Shown in pieces: positions 45,901 to 58,640 of a stretch of 64,000 nucleotides of DNA. The DNA is from Epiperipatus broadwayi. Lineage: Eukaryota; Onychophora; Udeonychophora; Euonychophora; Peripatidae. A program made the position numbers and the translations under genes. Every line of letters begins with the position of its first letter. Positions within the stretch are counted from its first letter, which is position 1. Location: assembly GCA_028023455.1 (NCBI GenBank), contig JAQFVV010006294.1:2629001-2693000 (forward strand), written 5' to 3'. Under the pieces are notes generated by a model, which did no database searches, was not told where the DNA came from, and worked only from the letters and a program-made list of their open reading frames with translations.

Positions 45901-48393
45901 TGTTTTAAAAGAAAAAAATAAAATTATTTAAAATTTCTTTTAAAAAATTATTATTATTGTTAGGATTCAAAATATCAAAAAATGTAACCTTTCCTGTACC
46001 TTATAACTAAATTATAATTCTAATTGTTAGTATATTTTAAATAAATAATAATAAAACTTATAGTTACTATTTCTCTTCATAACTGAATGTCCAATATAAT
46101 AAGTTCAATTAATAAACTAAGGGGTTGCTATTGCTGTGTAATGAACACTGTTGAAAGCTTTTTGCATTCTAGCTCTCCTTCCCTCAGCATGTAGAATAAA
46201 ACACAATAATAATTTTTAAAAATGTTAAGTCGACTTTTGGTATTTGCAGAAATCTTGGAAAATAATGTCAATCTAATTAATAAAGATATAAAAAGTTTTT
46301 TTCTGTAAATCTTCTAAGAATGATCATTATTTATCCAATAGTTATTTCAAAAATCCATTTTTTAAAAAGGTAGGTTTATTTCCATGTACTTACGTATGTT
46401 TTAGTTTATCCAGGATCAGGCATGGTCAGATTCAGTAGCATGTAATCCTATGATAAAACACAGACATCTCTCCATTTCCGACATATATACTTTAATAAGC
46501 ATGTATAAAATAAATAGATTAATCCATGTTTTAGTACAAAAGTTATTTATTTCTAAGATAACTATATATTTTATTATCCATTTTTTCTTCTTTTTTTAAA
46601 GAAAATAATTATAGTAATTAAACGGCAGGTTTTTAAAAATATATTCCAATATTCGTTTGTTCAATATAACTTTCATTTTTAAAAATATGTCCTTTATAAT
46701 AGATTTTTTTCTTCATTTAAAAACGACTTTTTAACAAAAAATAATAATATCAATAAAATATTAAAAAAATTTAAAAGAGAGAGAGTACAATATATTTTAT
46801 ATCCTCATCTCAAATATCTCATAAAATTAACAGGTAACTTATACTTTAATCTTTTCAGATGAATTATATTTGTCAATAGTCTTAAAATTTATAGTTACAG
46901 ATATTTCCATTATATAACATATACTTCTAAATAATATCTGTCTGCAATTTCAAAATATTCTGCAAAAATTAACAGATTTTTTATATAGCACTGGGAAAAA
47001 TTGTGCTTTAATAATTCATCGGTTTTTCTCTCAAATCTTCTCTTAATAACACAATAAATTCATGTTCCATGATTTATCAGTAAATTCAAATTAAGCTTCT
47101 AAATAGTAACTGGCAGGAAATTTTATTAAGTTACTTGCACATATTAGTTATACTAAATATCCATTTAATCTCTCTTTACTTTTATAAAGAATATTATATT
47201 AAAATTTAAAAAATACTTGACTATTACTTCAAAAATAATAATTTTAAAACAAGACTAACCATAAGTTTAACTAGAAGATTAACTATCAGACTCTTAGATT
47301 ACTTATCGGACTACTAATAATTTTAATTATACACAGTTTTATACCTGCTTCAAAAAAACAATTCTGATTGGTTGATTCATCACCTAATATGTAACTTCAT
47401 TTACATATTTGTCAATTATGTACTTCTAAAAATCAAGAAATAAATTGTGATACATCATTTTTATTTAATACTATAAAATATTTAATTCTCAATTAATTTT
47501 ATAATTATATTAAACCAACTAAACATTTTAAAATAACATTACACATATAACAGAGCTCAGAAGAACAGCAACACAACCTCTGTATTTTTGGAGCATGATA
47601 AACAATCTGGACACAACTTCACACCTGCCAATCCCATAATATTGTGCTCAGAAGCAAACAATCACAAAAGAAAAATAAAGGAGGCATTTTATATTAATGG
47701 AAACATCCATGCTATTAATAGGAAAGACACTTGCTTCGAAATCTCAAAGAAATGGGCTATGTAATACTAGCTTATTTGAATATTTGCATATATTTTACCA
47801 TACATTTTATGAAGGCTATGAATATGAGGTATGGATCCTCGAAAACGTTAAGCCAATAAACTTTTATATTAATTTATATCTTCTCTATTAAACAATTATA
47901 AATAAGTGTTTTTGTTACATATATTTAATAAAAAATGTATCCATTTTTAGCAATTTAAAATATCTTTTAAAACTAATTAAATAATATTCTATATTTATTT
48001 TTATCATGTACAAATACCTCAATTTTAGTAACAATTTTATAAAGTAATTAAAAACTTTCACTAAGTTCAGTATGCATTACACATATATCAATCATGTGAC
48101 CTGTTTATTCCAGACAAATGTAGCTATTTTTTGAATTGACTATCTGCAAACAACTAAATAAATATTTAATTACAAGAATATTATATTAAAGAAAAAATAT
48201 TAAATACAATAATAAAAATTTGGAATAATAATTTTGACATTTTTTTGAAACATTACTAAAATTAAAACAATATAATACCCTATAAAAATTAAAACTTTAA
48301 TAAATAATTTTAAATATAATTTAAAAGATAAATTTAATAGCTTATTTGAATATTAAACACTATATTAAAAATTACTGTTTTACAATGCTTATT
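42968..48393. other. Long AT-rich region, no gene seen
   Basis: Dense ATAATA and poly-A sequence. The frames at 44156-44407 and 47697-47891 lack motifs and look like chance. Confidence 0.5.
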
Positions 48394-48436
48394 TAAATAT
48401 ATTAAATTTAAGCATAAACAGATAATATATAATAAT

Positions 48437-49090
48437 GTGAAAGCTAAACACCTTCAAACAGATACGCTTTAAAAATGCTTAAGTGACAGCCAATCAGATG
48501 GAATAATGGCATCACATGGGACTCTAAATTCTAAAACATAAGCCAGAACTATTAGAAAAAGATGGGACCCATCTTAATCTATGCCTCAATTATATTTAAA
48601 TAAGCCAGACTAAAGCATTTTGAACTAAGAGTGTGAAGCTTAAATACCTTCACATTTAATCCACTAAATATTATATATATAAATTAACAACATGAAATCA
48701 TATCTGTTTGAAGGTGTTTAGCTTTCACATTATTATATATTATCTGTTTACGCTTAAATTTAATATATTTACATTTATTAATATCATTTCATTAGATTTA
48801 AAAATATTGCTTCGTTGTAAATCGAATGATTTCGCGTTGTTAATTTATATATATAATATTTAGTGGATTAAATGTGAAGGTATTTAAGCTTCACACTCTT
48901 AGTTCAAAATGCTTTAGTCTGGCTTATTTAAATATAATTGAGGCATAGATTAAGATGGGTCCCATCTTTTTCTAATAGTTCTGGCTTGTGTATTAGAATT
49001 TAGAGTCCCATGTGATGCCATTATTCCATCTGATTGGCTGTCACTTAAGCATTTTTAAAGCGTATCTGTTTGAAGGTGTTTAGCTTTCAC
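48437..49090. mobile_element. Fold-back (long inverted repeat) element
   Basis: Left arm 48437-48695 and right arm about 48838-49090 are inverted copies. Both outer ends are GTGAAAGCTAAACACCTTCA with its complement. A third copy of the terminus sits inside at 48702-48728. The left flank 48394-48436 reappears inverted at 48729-48772, so the flank was copied too. The 13-mer AATGCTTATTTAA lies on both sides (48384-48396 and 49097-49109). No ORF. Origin uncertain. Confidence 0.75.
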
Positions 49091-49109
49091 GTTATTAATG
49101 CTTATTTAA

Positions 49110-50472
49110 CAAAATAGTCAATACATTTTTAACTTATAGCTATGACCATTTATTCCTACCATACAATATTAATTTACTATGCTTTTTATTCTACAATTTA
49201 AATATTTAGAATAGCTTTTATACATTCTTTAACTACTTATAAATTCATTTCAAAAAATTTGAAGTCCCTATAAACATTACTATGACAATGATAGAACTTT
49301 TTAAAAAAAATTAGCTTTTTAAGTACATTCTGCCCTAATGAGAAGGATACAATATATATGTATATTGAAATAGTGCAGAATATAGGATATAACCAATGAA
49401 AATCATCATCCAAAATATAACTTTTTACTTGTCATAGAAAATCAACAAGAAATCCATATCAAAAGCCATTATAAGTAAAAATAGTAAGTCATCCTTTGAG
49501 GCCAGATTTAAGAAAGGTCCACTATAAAAATTTAGGTTAATTATTATCTAGACAATGCCAAACTTTAAGATGTAAAAGCAATGATCAATATTTCAACAGT
49601 TTGCATTTACATAAGTGCCAAAATAAATATAATGAAGAGATCAAAGAAATGCTCTGGAATATCTGGTGTTTGTTACTGGCCACTAATAAGCTAATGATTA
49701 TTCTACAATATAAATAAAATGAAATATGTGTATTCTAAAGATGATCTTTATCTTTGTGCCATCGAAATATAATAAACTATCTAGATATCCTTACACATAT
49801 AAACAAATACTAGTATATCTGAGTTAGTTTTAGGTGTTGATCAATATTATCCATGCAGTACACATTATAACAAATATTGTTTTCTTCTGAATCTTAATTA
49901 ACATTTAATCTAAATATACTTACCTTATTATAATCAAATCTTTAAAAAATAATGAAAGAAAATAAGTTTAACTTGAACCCTCCTTTTCAAAATGATATTC
50001 TCATACAATTTTAACTTAGTAAAAAAAAAATTATTCAATAGTTTTAATTATTCATTTCTTTATATGGTAATATTTATAAAGATGGATATGCATACTACAA
50101 TATCTTATTTTACTGGAGTTTTTCTTTTTAATTCTTTTGTAGTTGGCTAGATATTCTTGTTATAAACACTTAATGTAATTTTATCAATGTCTTGACTCTG
50201 CTTTTATAGATTTTTTTTTTAATAGTTATTTTAGCTCCAGGTTTAATAATTATTTTCATTTCAGTTTTTTTTTTTTTTTTTTTTGTAGCTTCATCCAGTT
50301 TAACAATTATTTCCATTTCAGTTGAACACAACTGAGAATTATGATTTTGGAGGATTGATGCATAAGGCTATTTGAAAATTTGTCCCATAAGTACTTTCCT
50401 TCTTTATTTATTTTAGAGAGATTGATTACATAGTTAGATCAGTAATGATCATGTTACAGTAAAAGCTTAGAT
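49110..50472. other. AT-rich DNA, no gene seen
   Basis: Nothing recognised beyond poly-T tracts (e.g. 50260-50285). Confidence 0.5.
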
Positions 50473-50840
50473 CAGGGGTCCCCAACCCTATGCCCGCGGG
50501 TACAGTGGCACCCGCAGACCATTTTACGTGTGCCCGCTGCTATCTGAACATGATAAAAAATTATTTATCTGATACAAATAAATTTAATTTTTAAAATTTC
50601 TTATAAATTATTGTATTATATTGTAATCAAATTGTAGGGCATACTATACTTTTACAGCGTAAAAATATAAACGTTAATTATATGTTAAAATTTTATTTTT
50701 GAAATAAATATTTTTTTGTACATTATGTGTATTATTAACAATATCCAACTATAAATTTACATTGAAAAAATAAATGGTGCCCACCTTCTGGCTGGTATTA
50801 TAGAATGTGCTCTTAAGTACAAAAAGGTTAGATGATGGTT
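50473..50840. mobile_element. Short non-autonomous hAT-like element
   Basis: The left end CAGGGGTCCCCAACCC is of the hAT type, followed by a GC-richer stretch with 'gtggcacccgcagacc'. Near the other end 'ggtgcccaccttctgg' and 'aaaggttagatgatgg' look like a decayed inverted terminus. The right boundary is approximate. Confidence 0.5.
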
Positions 50841-51519
50841 TTTGTAAACTCTAAGCTATTATATATATTTGCAAAAATCTTTTTTTTTCAAGTGCGATGT
50901 TTAGCAGATTACCAGGCTGAGCTGACTGCTGAACTCTATTGAATTTTACTGCTCACACACTGTTTTTAAAAAACAATCCTTATAATCTTCCATTCAATCA
51001 AATGACTCTACCTTAGAAATTTGGGCATTAAGCCTTTATCAATTGATTTTTTACAAGAAAAATTGTCTTTTTTAATATATATCAATTGATAAGCAACTTT
51101 TCGTTTCTTCAGATATAAGAACTTAATCCCTGTTTTTTTTTTGTTTTTTTTTTTTTAAAACTGACTATATATTAATTGATAAACAAATTTTCATTTCTTC
51201 AGAGATAAAAATCTTAATTCCTTGTTTTTTTCTTTTTCAAAAATCAAATATATATATACAAAAAATTATCTTTTTTACTTTTACAACTATACTTAATAAA
51301 CATTAGTAAAATACCTTAAATTTTGTCACATGATTACTTCATATAAATATTTTAATAAGTTTAACCAAATTTCTATTTAATAACTAGTTATCTTAGCCAG
51401 GACCGGATATGAGCTGACTGCATTTAGTAAGTCACATGCTTGAAGAAGACCTCACACCTATCCAAATTTATGTAATTAAAAATTGTATTTTTGTAAAAAG
51501 TATAACTCGTTATTTCAAA

Positions 51520-51605
51520 AACAGCACAGCTACCTTATAAGCAGTTATCCCGGGTTTGCGGTTTTGCTTCCCAGCCGATGCTTTGACACATGGAAAAAAA
51601 AAAAA
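51520..51605 (+). repeat. Decayed tRNA-derived SINE
   Basis: 'agctaccttataagcagttatcccgg' corresponds to the anticodon and T-arm side of the 42896 tRNA-like unit, followed by CCGATGCTTTGACACATGG and a poly-A run. The 5' part is missing. Confidence 0.6.
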
Positions 51606-51989
51606 CTATCATAACTGGAAACATCTATATATATTCAAATACTTTTTTTATATTATTATCAGTTATCTTATGGCACCTAATTGACTAATTGCATTGCATC
51701 TTCTACCATCTCTTGCTGCTTATAGTATGCATAAAGCAAGTTATCTTTACGCAGTCACAAAAAATAGATATGTCATATGTTAGCTTTAAAAAAATTTTGT
51801 TAGCCAAATAAATTACCATTTCTTTTACTAAATCATGAATTAAATTATATATATATGAACTATTTCTATAGCAAAGTAATTTCCATGTAGTTTAATAATT
51901 TTATGTGACGAACAATTCAATAAACTTAATGAATATGAAACTCATATATTTATTTTACATAAAATATTTTTAAAAAATCTTAGTTTAAT

Positions 51990-52170
51990 ATTATTCTAAA
52001 ATGGGTGGGGAGCCTTTTTTCTGCCTTTGGGATATTTATAATATTTGCAGGCCTTACAAAATTATCAACTTAAAAATTAGTCTGTTATATTTGATCAAAA
52101 ATTTAATTCATTTATCCCTAAAGTAGGGGATGGGGAACCTTTTCAACTGGATGGCCGATTTCAACTTTTT
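51990..52170. mobile_element. Two hAT-like terminal fragments
   Basis: 'gggtggggagccttttttct' near 52003 and 'ggggatggggaacctttt' near 52128 resemble hAT ends (CAG-GG-TGGGGAACC type). They stand close together without a transposase between them, so these are nested relics. Confidence 0.5.
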
Positions 52171-52949
52171 TTAAACAATGACCATAATTTCTTTGTCAAT
52201 TAAAAATTAAGTAACATCATTATTTTTAATGACTTCCATGACAATTTCTTAATTTACCTTGTAACTATTTTATGACATTTATATTCTCAAATTTATTTTT
52301 ATCTTTTAGAAAGATTAATTACTACAGCAACTAGGATATAGTCTTTATAAACTCCCTTCAGAAAATGGTTTCAAATTTTCTGTTTGTTTTTTTAAAAAAT
52401 GTAACTTCCTATTGTGAAATTTTCAGACTTGTTTGTACTTTTTATAAAACGTCAATCATTTGATGAAACTTCAAGTTTTCTATTTCTTTCTTCTCCAAAA
52501 ATCTTGTAATCAGAATTTTTTGATAACCTCTTAATATTTTTCTTTATTAACTGAAATATTTTCCCCATATATTATTATTACTTCTATAAAAAGAATATGC
52601 GTTGGTCCATTTCTTTTGAAATGCATCATCCTAATAAAAAAAATTAATGCAAAATAATATTAATAAAATGAGATAAAATTTCAGTTTTATTTTTGTGAAA
52701 ATCATTATAAAAACAAAATGTTCTTAGCTTCATAGATTAAAGCAAAAACCATGCTCTCAAATTAAATCTGTTGTCATAGAGATAAGTTTGGAATATTGCA
52801 TCCCTGGTAGAATGATCTAGAATTATTATAAAGATTGGAGAAAAAATAAATTACTTTATTTGACTTTTTAATTTAATATTTGCTCTACGCGTGTTTAAGT
52901 AGAAGTTTTATATAAAGAGCTCGCACATAAGCTTCTTAACAAGCTTTGC

Positions 52950-53013
52950 ACAATATCCCTAATCCCAGACTGGTTTCTTCTACTGGCTTCCTCAATGAGG
53001 TGCCAGGATATTC
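52950..53013 (-). ncRNA. Hammerhead-like motif, family B copy 1
   Basis: Minus strand: arm GAAUAUCCUGGCACCUCA, UUGAGGA (C3 to U), a short weakened stem II with loop CAGUA, GAAAC, CA, GUC and arm UGGGAUUAGGGAUAUUGU. Stem I pairs over both an inner and an outer helix. Probably inactive because of C3. Confidence 0.6.
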
Positions 53014-53127
53014 AAGCATTAGATTAAAAATACCAGGACAAGCCCAGCACTTTATCTAATGGATAACTATTAAGTAGAAAATCTAAATTTTTCAGACATT
53101 CATGTCTTCCAATCCAGCTATCTAACT

Positions 53128-53182
53128 TAAATAGGCATATGGGACTGAGGAATCCAGTAGCAGAAACCGGTCTTGAGTTAGG
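53128..53182 (+). ncRNA. Hammerhead-like motif, family B copy 2
   Basis: CUGAGGA, a weak stem II around loop CAGUA, GAAAC, CG, GUC. The nine bases CUAACUUAA upstream pair with UUGAGUUAG downstream, separated from the core by about 14 nt on the 5' side. Confidence 0.5.
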
Positions 53183-53480
53183 AATATTCTGAAAAGCTTG
53201 TGAGCTTTTTATATAACATTTGTAATACAAGCTTGTTTAAATTAGTTCATGCAATATCTGACTTTTTTGTAATTTTATTTGTTGCTATTAAGGCTTTGGT
53301 GATTTTATATTGCTAAAGCTATTAATATATGGTGTATCTGAACTTAGTTCAGTCACATATGGCTATTTAAGTTAGATAGTTGGATTGGAAGACATGGATG
53401 TCTGAAAATTTCAGATTTTCTAGTTAATACTTATCCATTATTTAAAGTGCTGGGCTTGTCCTGGCATTTTTAATCTAATG

Positions 53481-53548
53481 CTTGAATATCCTGGCACCTC
53501 ACTGAGGAAACCAATAGCAGAAACCAGTCTGGGTTTAGGAATATTCTG
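53481..53548 (+). ncRNA. Hammerhead-like motif, family B copy 3
   Basis: CUGAGGA, stem II weak with loop CAAUA, GAAAC, CA, GUC. Stem I has an inner helix (CUCA/UGGG) and an outer one (GAAUAU and CCU with AGG and AUAUUC, one bulge). The core residues are intact. Confidence 0.6.
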
Positions 53549-53728
53549 CAAAGCTTGTTAAGAGCTTATTTGCAAGCTCTTTATATAACACCTGTAATAC
53601 AAGCTTGTTTAAATTAGGTCATGTGACATCTGACTTGATTTTTTTTTTAAGTATAAATTTTATACAGTGCCATTATATATATATATTTAAAAACATTCAA
53701 GGGCCAGATTTGACCCATGGGTATAGGG

Positions 53729-56390
53729 CAGGCATGGGCAACATATGGCCCCCAATTAAATATTTAATATTCTCTGCACAACACACTGTGGAAATGAAAT
53801 AAATTGGTAATTTTAAATTGTTATACATAAACTATGACATTTAACCATTGTACAGCAATGAAAGTTAAAATCTCAGCTACTCAGAAGCAAGAACATCTTT
53901 GATTATTGGAAATCGAGATATTTAAGAAGATAATGATACTTGGAAAAGAATTCTGCATGTGATTAATCTAGGGTTAACTTCCAATAATTGGTCAAATGTA
54001 TTCGCAATACTTCTGTATTTGTTTAAAAAAATTCCATTATAAAGATTTACAACTTTTGTATTTGTCTGTACTCAATATGAATTATTTGACTTTTAGCTGT
54101 GATGTGAAACCCACATTCTTGTAGGTGGAGTTTTCTAGTGTGCATCCAAGGTCAAGCAATTCATTATTTTTGTGATCAAGTATGCTGAATCAAGTGGCAT
54201 TGTAGCATAGACAATAACTGCAGTTGATAACTGAAAATGTATCCAGGCTGTTTGTAAAATGAAGTAATTGTTTTATTTGTGATATAACCCCTTCAATCTC
54301 ATTCTATTAATTAAATATTGTTTTGACTGATTGTGATGCAGTTTGTATGTTTATACGGTATGTAAATATATTTTTATTAAAATATTATTGTATATTTTAA
54401 AAAAAATTCACTCTAAGGATGGCTTCCAGAAAACAAAAAATTGATCTTGAATGCCATATATTTAATGATGAATGGGAATGGAAATATTTTTTTACTATAT
54501 ACAATAATACAGTGGTTTGTCTTATTTGCAATTCGAGTGTAGCTGTTTTAAAAGAATACAACTTGAGAAGACATTTTGAAATGAACATGCAAGTTATGCA
54601 CAAAATTGAAATGAAGAAAGTCGAAAAAAACAAGCCACAGATCTCATAGTAAAATTGACCCACAGCAAAATCGATTACAAGAATTTGCTACTGAAGCAAG
54701 TTTTCTAGTAGAAAAATGGATTGCTCAATATGGAAAACCTTTTGCCAAAGGAGAATTTGTAAAAAAAGTGCATGTTGGATGTTTGTGATGTAATCTGTCC
54801 AGAAGCTAAATATAAAATTGAAAATATAAGCCTGTCTTGGCAAACTATTGCCTGAAGAATAGAAGATATGAATGCTAATTTAAATGATCACTTACTGAAT
54901 AATTTAGAATTGGCCCATTTTTATGCAATAGCTCTTGACAAAAGTTGCGATGTAAAGGATACTTCTCAGTTATTAATTTTTATCAGAGCTATCACTGAAG
55001 ATTTTCAAATTTCAGAAGAACTTTTGTCAGTTGTTCCTATGAAAGACCCAACAAAGGGAGAAGATATTTTCTGAGAGGTTGAAAAGTATTTTTTTAAATA
55101 CAATATTGACTGGAAAAAATTGATGAATGTAATATCAGATGGATCACCAAATATGATTGGAAAAATACAGATCTCATAAGACGAATTGAAAAGAAAATTT
55201 CTGAAATTGATCCAAATCATAAAATTATATCCATACACTGCATTATTCGTCAACACACATTATGCAAACATATTTTTAAAATTGATCATGTTACAAATGT
55301 AGTTGTGAAATTGGTGAATTTCCTTCAATCAAAAGGATTAAAACACAGGCAATTTATTGGATTCCTTGAAGAACTAAATACCCGTTATGTACGTGTACTA
55401 TATCACAATAAAATCCATTGGTTAAGCTTGGGAAAAGTTTTAAGACATGTGCGGGATCTTCAAGAAGAAATAAAAATATTTTTAACACTTAAATAAAGTG
55501 AAGATTTTTCTGACTTATCAAAATCAAATTGGATTTGTGATTTAGCATTTTCTTTGGATATTCTCACACATTTCATCGATTTAACATATGTTTACAGGGA
55601 AAAAAATTATATGCTCATGATTTAATACAAAGGTTAAAATCCTTTTAAATGAAGCTTATTCTTTTTTCTAGAAATCTGACCAAATGTCAATTTGATCATT
55701 TTCTAACATTATCATTAAATATTTCAAGAGAAAAGGTTCAAAAATTTAACAACAATATCCATGCACTAATGACAGATTTTGAGCAGTGATCTGATTGCTT
55801 CAAGAAAATTGATAAAATTTTATCTATTATCTGAAATCCATTTTTTTTTTTCATGTAGATGACATTCCTGTTGATATACAATTACAAATAATTAATTTAC
55901 AATGTGATGAATTATTACATGAGAAATATCGAGAAGAGCAAGAAAATTTGTGCAATTTTTATAAGCAATTGAATGATGGACAATATGGAAATTTTTAAAA
56001 ATTGCCAAGGAATATTTAATAATCTTCAGCTCAACTTATATTTGTGAACAAACTTTTTCTTCAATGAATCTAAATAAAAGCACAACAAGATCAAGATTGA
56101 ATGATTTACATTTAGAGGCTATGTTAAGAATAGCTACTACAAGTATAGAGCCAGATATTAAAAAAATAATAGGCGATGCAAAGCGCCTCAACACGTCACA
56201 TTAGTTTTTTTGTTAATTTGTTGTACTAAATTACTTACATTTATTCATAAACAAATTACATAATAAAATTTTGTTTACTTAAATGAATCGTTTTTGTATT
56301 TAACATTTTTTAATTTTAATATTTCGTCTGGCCCGTAAAAAAAGTTTTTGTTCTAATCTGGCCCCTGGGCAAAACTGTTGACCACACCTG
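53729..56390 (+). mobile_element. hAT DNA transposon (GTF2IRD2/EPM2AIP1-like transposase)
   Basis: The left end CAGGCATGGGCAACATATGG and the right end (minus strand) CAGGTGTGGTCAACAG are imperfect inverted repeats. The 8-bp flanks GTATAGGG and GTCTAGAA match at 5 of 8 positions, consistent with a decayed duplication. It holds one broken transposase gene. Confidence 0.8.
54419..56204 (+). pseudogene. Broken hAT transposase in the 53.7-kb element
   Basis: Starts MASRKQKIDLECHIFNDEWE with a BED-like finger (VVCLICNSS, then RRHFE). Further on: YAIALDKSCDVKDTSQLLIF (first catalytic region), VISDGSPNMIGK (second Asp region), HRQFIGFLEEL, and a C-terminal dimerisation part with STYICEQTFSSMN and LHLEAMLRIATTSIEPDI. 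It is split by stops and frameshifts (e.g. after 54649, 55074, 55496), so it is inactive. The order and motifs follow the GTF2IRD2/EPM2AIP1 type of hAT transposases. Confidence 0.85.
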
Positions 56391-56589
56391 GTCTAGAATT
56401 TTCCACCACTATTCTAAAAAAATAAAACTTTAAATTGCTTGTTTGCTACAATTTTTTAATTCTTTTTGATCAATAAAAAATTATGAAAATATTTTTATTT
56501 TATTACAAATTTAAAAGTTTAAACCAATACAAAAGCATTTTCAATTGTTATCTGACTTTACAATGAAAAACATGTAACTTTTTTTATAG

Positions 56590-57780
56590 GATGTCCAATT
56601 CAAAATGAGAAAGATATGTGGACAGAAAATGCCAATTTGTTAGTATCAAAAGGAAATTAGGTGAAGTAAAAAAAAAATTACAGCCGAAAGCAAAAAGATC
56701 CTTTACACAATTTTTAAGAATTGACAGTGATGACACAATCAGAAGTGATCAATCAAGAAGTTGAAGATATTCATATAAATGAAAATGTCTCCAGAAAATA
56801 TTCACAGAATAGTAAGATGAATGTAAATAATAGTCACGAGGAAACACATTCACAAGAAGGAAACATACTTATGGAAACAGAAATAGTTAATGAATTACTA
56901 AAATAAAATGATCCTGCTACTTGGCTAGAGAGAATGAGACAACAAATAATAGATTATTTAGTGAATAAAGGAAAACCAAAACTTCTGGTGGATGAATTTC
57001 GTCATTAAAATAATGGAACTCATTTTTCAAAAGTTCATCTTAAAATAAAATTTCCAAATGGTGAAATCATATATCATCTCTGGATAATATATTCTGATTA
57101 AATATATATATAGTTTTTATTGTCATCTTTTCCATGAAGATATGATGATTGCTTTGTCATATGAGGATTCACTAATTGACCGAATATGCATATCAGATTA
57201 GCAGAACATGAAAAATCAAAGCATTTTGTTAAATAGTACAGAATTTCAGAGACTTTCAACTGTGGAAAATATAGATATAATACAACAGAAATTACTGAAT
57301 CCAAAAAAAATTGTGATTACATCAAGTTTTTGAAAGATTATTATCAATGATACAATTCCTAGCAGAAAATGATAAAATCATAGCTTTTCCTAATCTCTTT
57401 ATTGCTCTCTGGATATATTTATCTATACCAATGTTTATTGCTTCTTTATGAAGGATATTTTCTAGGTTAAATCTAATAAAAAATTATTTAAGGTATGACT
57501 CAAAAGATAGGCTAAATAGTTTAGTGATCCTATCCATTGAAAATATAGAATGCACAGCAGATAGATTTTGATTCAATTTTAAAAGCTTGAAAATGTTTTT
57601 AAACATTGTTTTATATTGTTTCAATATACATGTTATATACTTTGTTTAAATTATATTATTCAATTTCTAATTATTATTATTTTTTTTTTTGTTAAACATG
57701 TTAGAGACATATTTTGAAGGATTCACAAAAAATATCCAATTAGGCCCTGGACTAACTGAATCTGGCCATGCCTGCAGCTA
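56590..57780 (+). pseudogene. Deleted hAT transposase relic (ZMYM1/TTF-finger type)
   Basis: The N-terminal part reads RKLGEVKKKLQPKAKRSFTQ, then DPATWLERMRQQIIDYLVNK and HFSKVHLKIKFPNGEII, as in hAT proteins with a TTF-type zinc finger. The C-terminal part reads IALWIYLSIPMFIASL, RIFSRLNLIKNYLR and RLNSLVILSIE, the dimerisation region. The catalytic middle is missing. A hAT-like right end (GGCCATGCCTGCAG) lies at about 57762-57775. The frame 56721-56906 is only a shadow of it. Confidence 0.75.
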
Positions 57781-57789
57781 ACATGAGAA

Positions 57790-58430
57790 GAAATAATTAT
57801 TCTCAATATATATAAAAAGAGCGGTTAATGTGGGAATTCAATATAGATAGAAATAGAAGAATAACTACATCTCCAGGCTTTCTTAAGATTAAAGTGAATG
57901 AGACCTACTAAATATAAAAATTACATCTCATCATTTTAAAGTTATAAATCTTTTCTATATTTAATTCTAGTAAGAACTGATTAAATCGTAATTTGTAAAA
58001 AAAAAAAAAAAAAGTTTCTAGATTAATATCATAAGTGTAATGTGCATGAGCTGAGTTATACTACACAATTATCATAAATCACTAACAATTTTTTTTTCTT
58101 TTTGAGAAAATATCTCCCTGAAAAAATAATTTAATAATGTATATTGTTATAATATCCCTAAGTTATAAACAATTATTGATTTAATTTCAAAAATAAAATT
58201 GAAGATTATCAGTGTTTTTAAGTGGCAGAATTTAGAAGTACAGTATTGCTAATTAATATGTGGACAATAAAATTTCCCACATTCTGCTTTATAAGTCTTT
58301 TTTTTTAGTATTGTTGTAGTTAAATTTATTACAAAATAGCTTTATAATAATTATATTTATAAAGTGAATACTCATTACCTAAAGTAATATTTATTAAGGC
58401 TATAACCTTAAAACTATGCGTCTAAAAAAA
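57790..58430. other. AT-rich DNA, no gene seen
   Basis: Nothing recognised. Confidence 0.5.
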
Positions 58431-58431
58431 C

Positions 58432-58535
58432 GGTAGTAGGGACCTCTGCAAATCTTTAACACAAGAGTGGCCGCTTTTGTCTTTTAAATAAATCGTGTTA
58501 AAGATTTGCAGAGGTCCCTACTGTTGTTTTTTTTT
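58432..58535. mobile_element. Small MITE with ~30-bp inverted ends
   Basis: About 100 bp. The left end has 'gtagtagggacctctgcaaa' and continues 'tctttaacac'. The right end is its complement ('gtgttaaagatttgcagagg' and on to 'tccctactg'). A 40-nt centre separates them. It sits directly against the poly-A end of a SINE on its right. Class unknown. Confidence 0.7.
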
Positions 58536-58640
58536 TTTCATGTGTCATAGCATCGGCCTGGAAGTGAACCCTCTAACCAGGGGTAATTGCTTGTAGGGCA
58601 GCTGTGCTGACCACTCGACCATCATAGTGTTGACTTTTTT
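58536..58640 (-). repeat. tRNA-derived SINE, minus strand
   Basis: Minus strand: A-box-like GATGGTCGAGTGGTCAGCA, anticodon side CTGCCCTACAAGCA, B-box-like GGGTTCACTTCC, then CCGATGCTATGACACATG and a poly-A run. Same family as 51520-51605. Confidence 0.7.

Larger units (their letters stand above)
52895..53640. mobile_element. Hammerhead-bearing repeat, family B, inverted pair
   Basis: 52895-53240 and 53335-53640 contain shared blocks in opposite orientation ('ttcaagcattagattaaaaa', 'agacattcatgtcttccaat', 'atctaacttaaata'). Hammerhead-like cores lie at 52968-52995 (minus), 53145-53172 (plus) and 53502-53529 (plus). The cores resemble family A (CUGANGA...GAAACxxGUC-UGGG) but the bodies are unrelated. 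No ORF. Confidence 0.7.
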
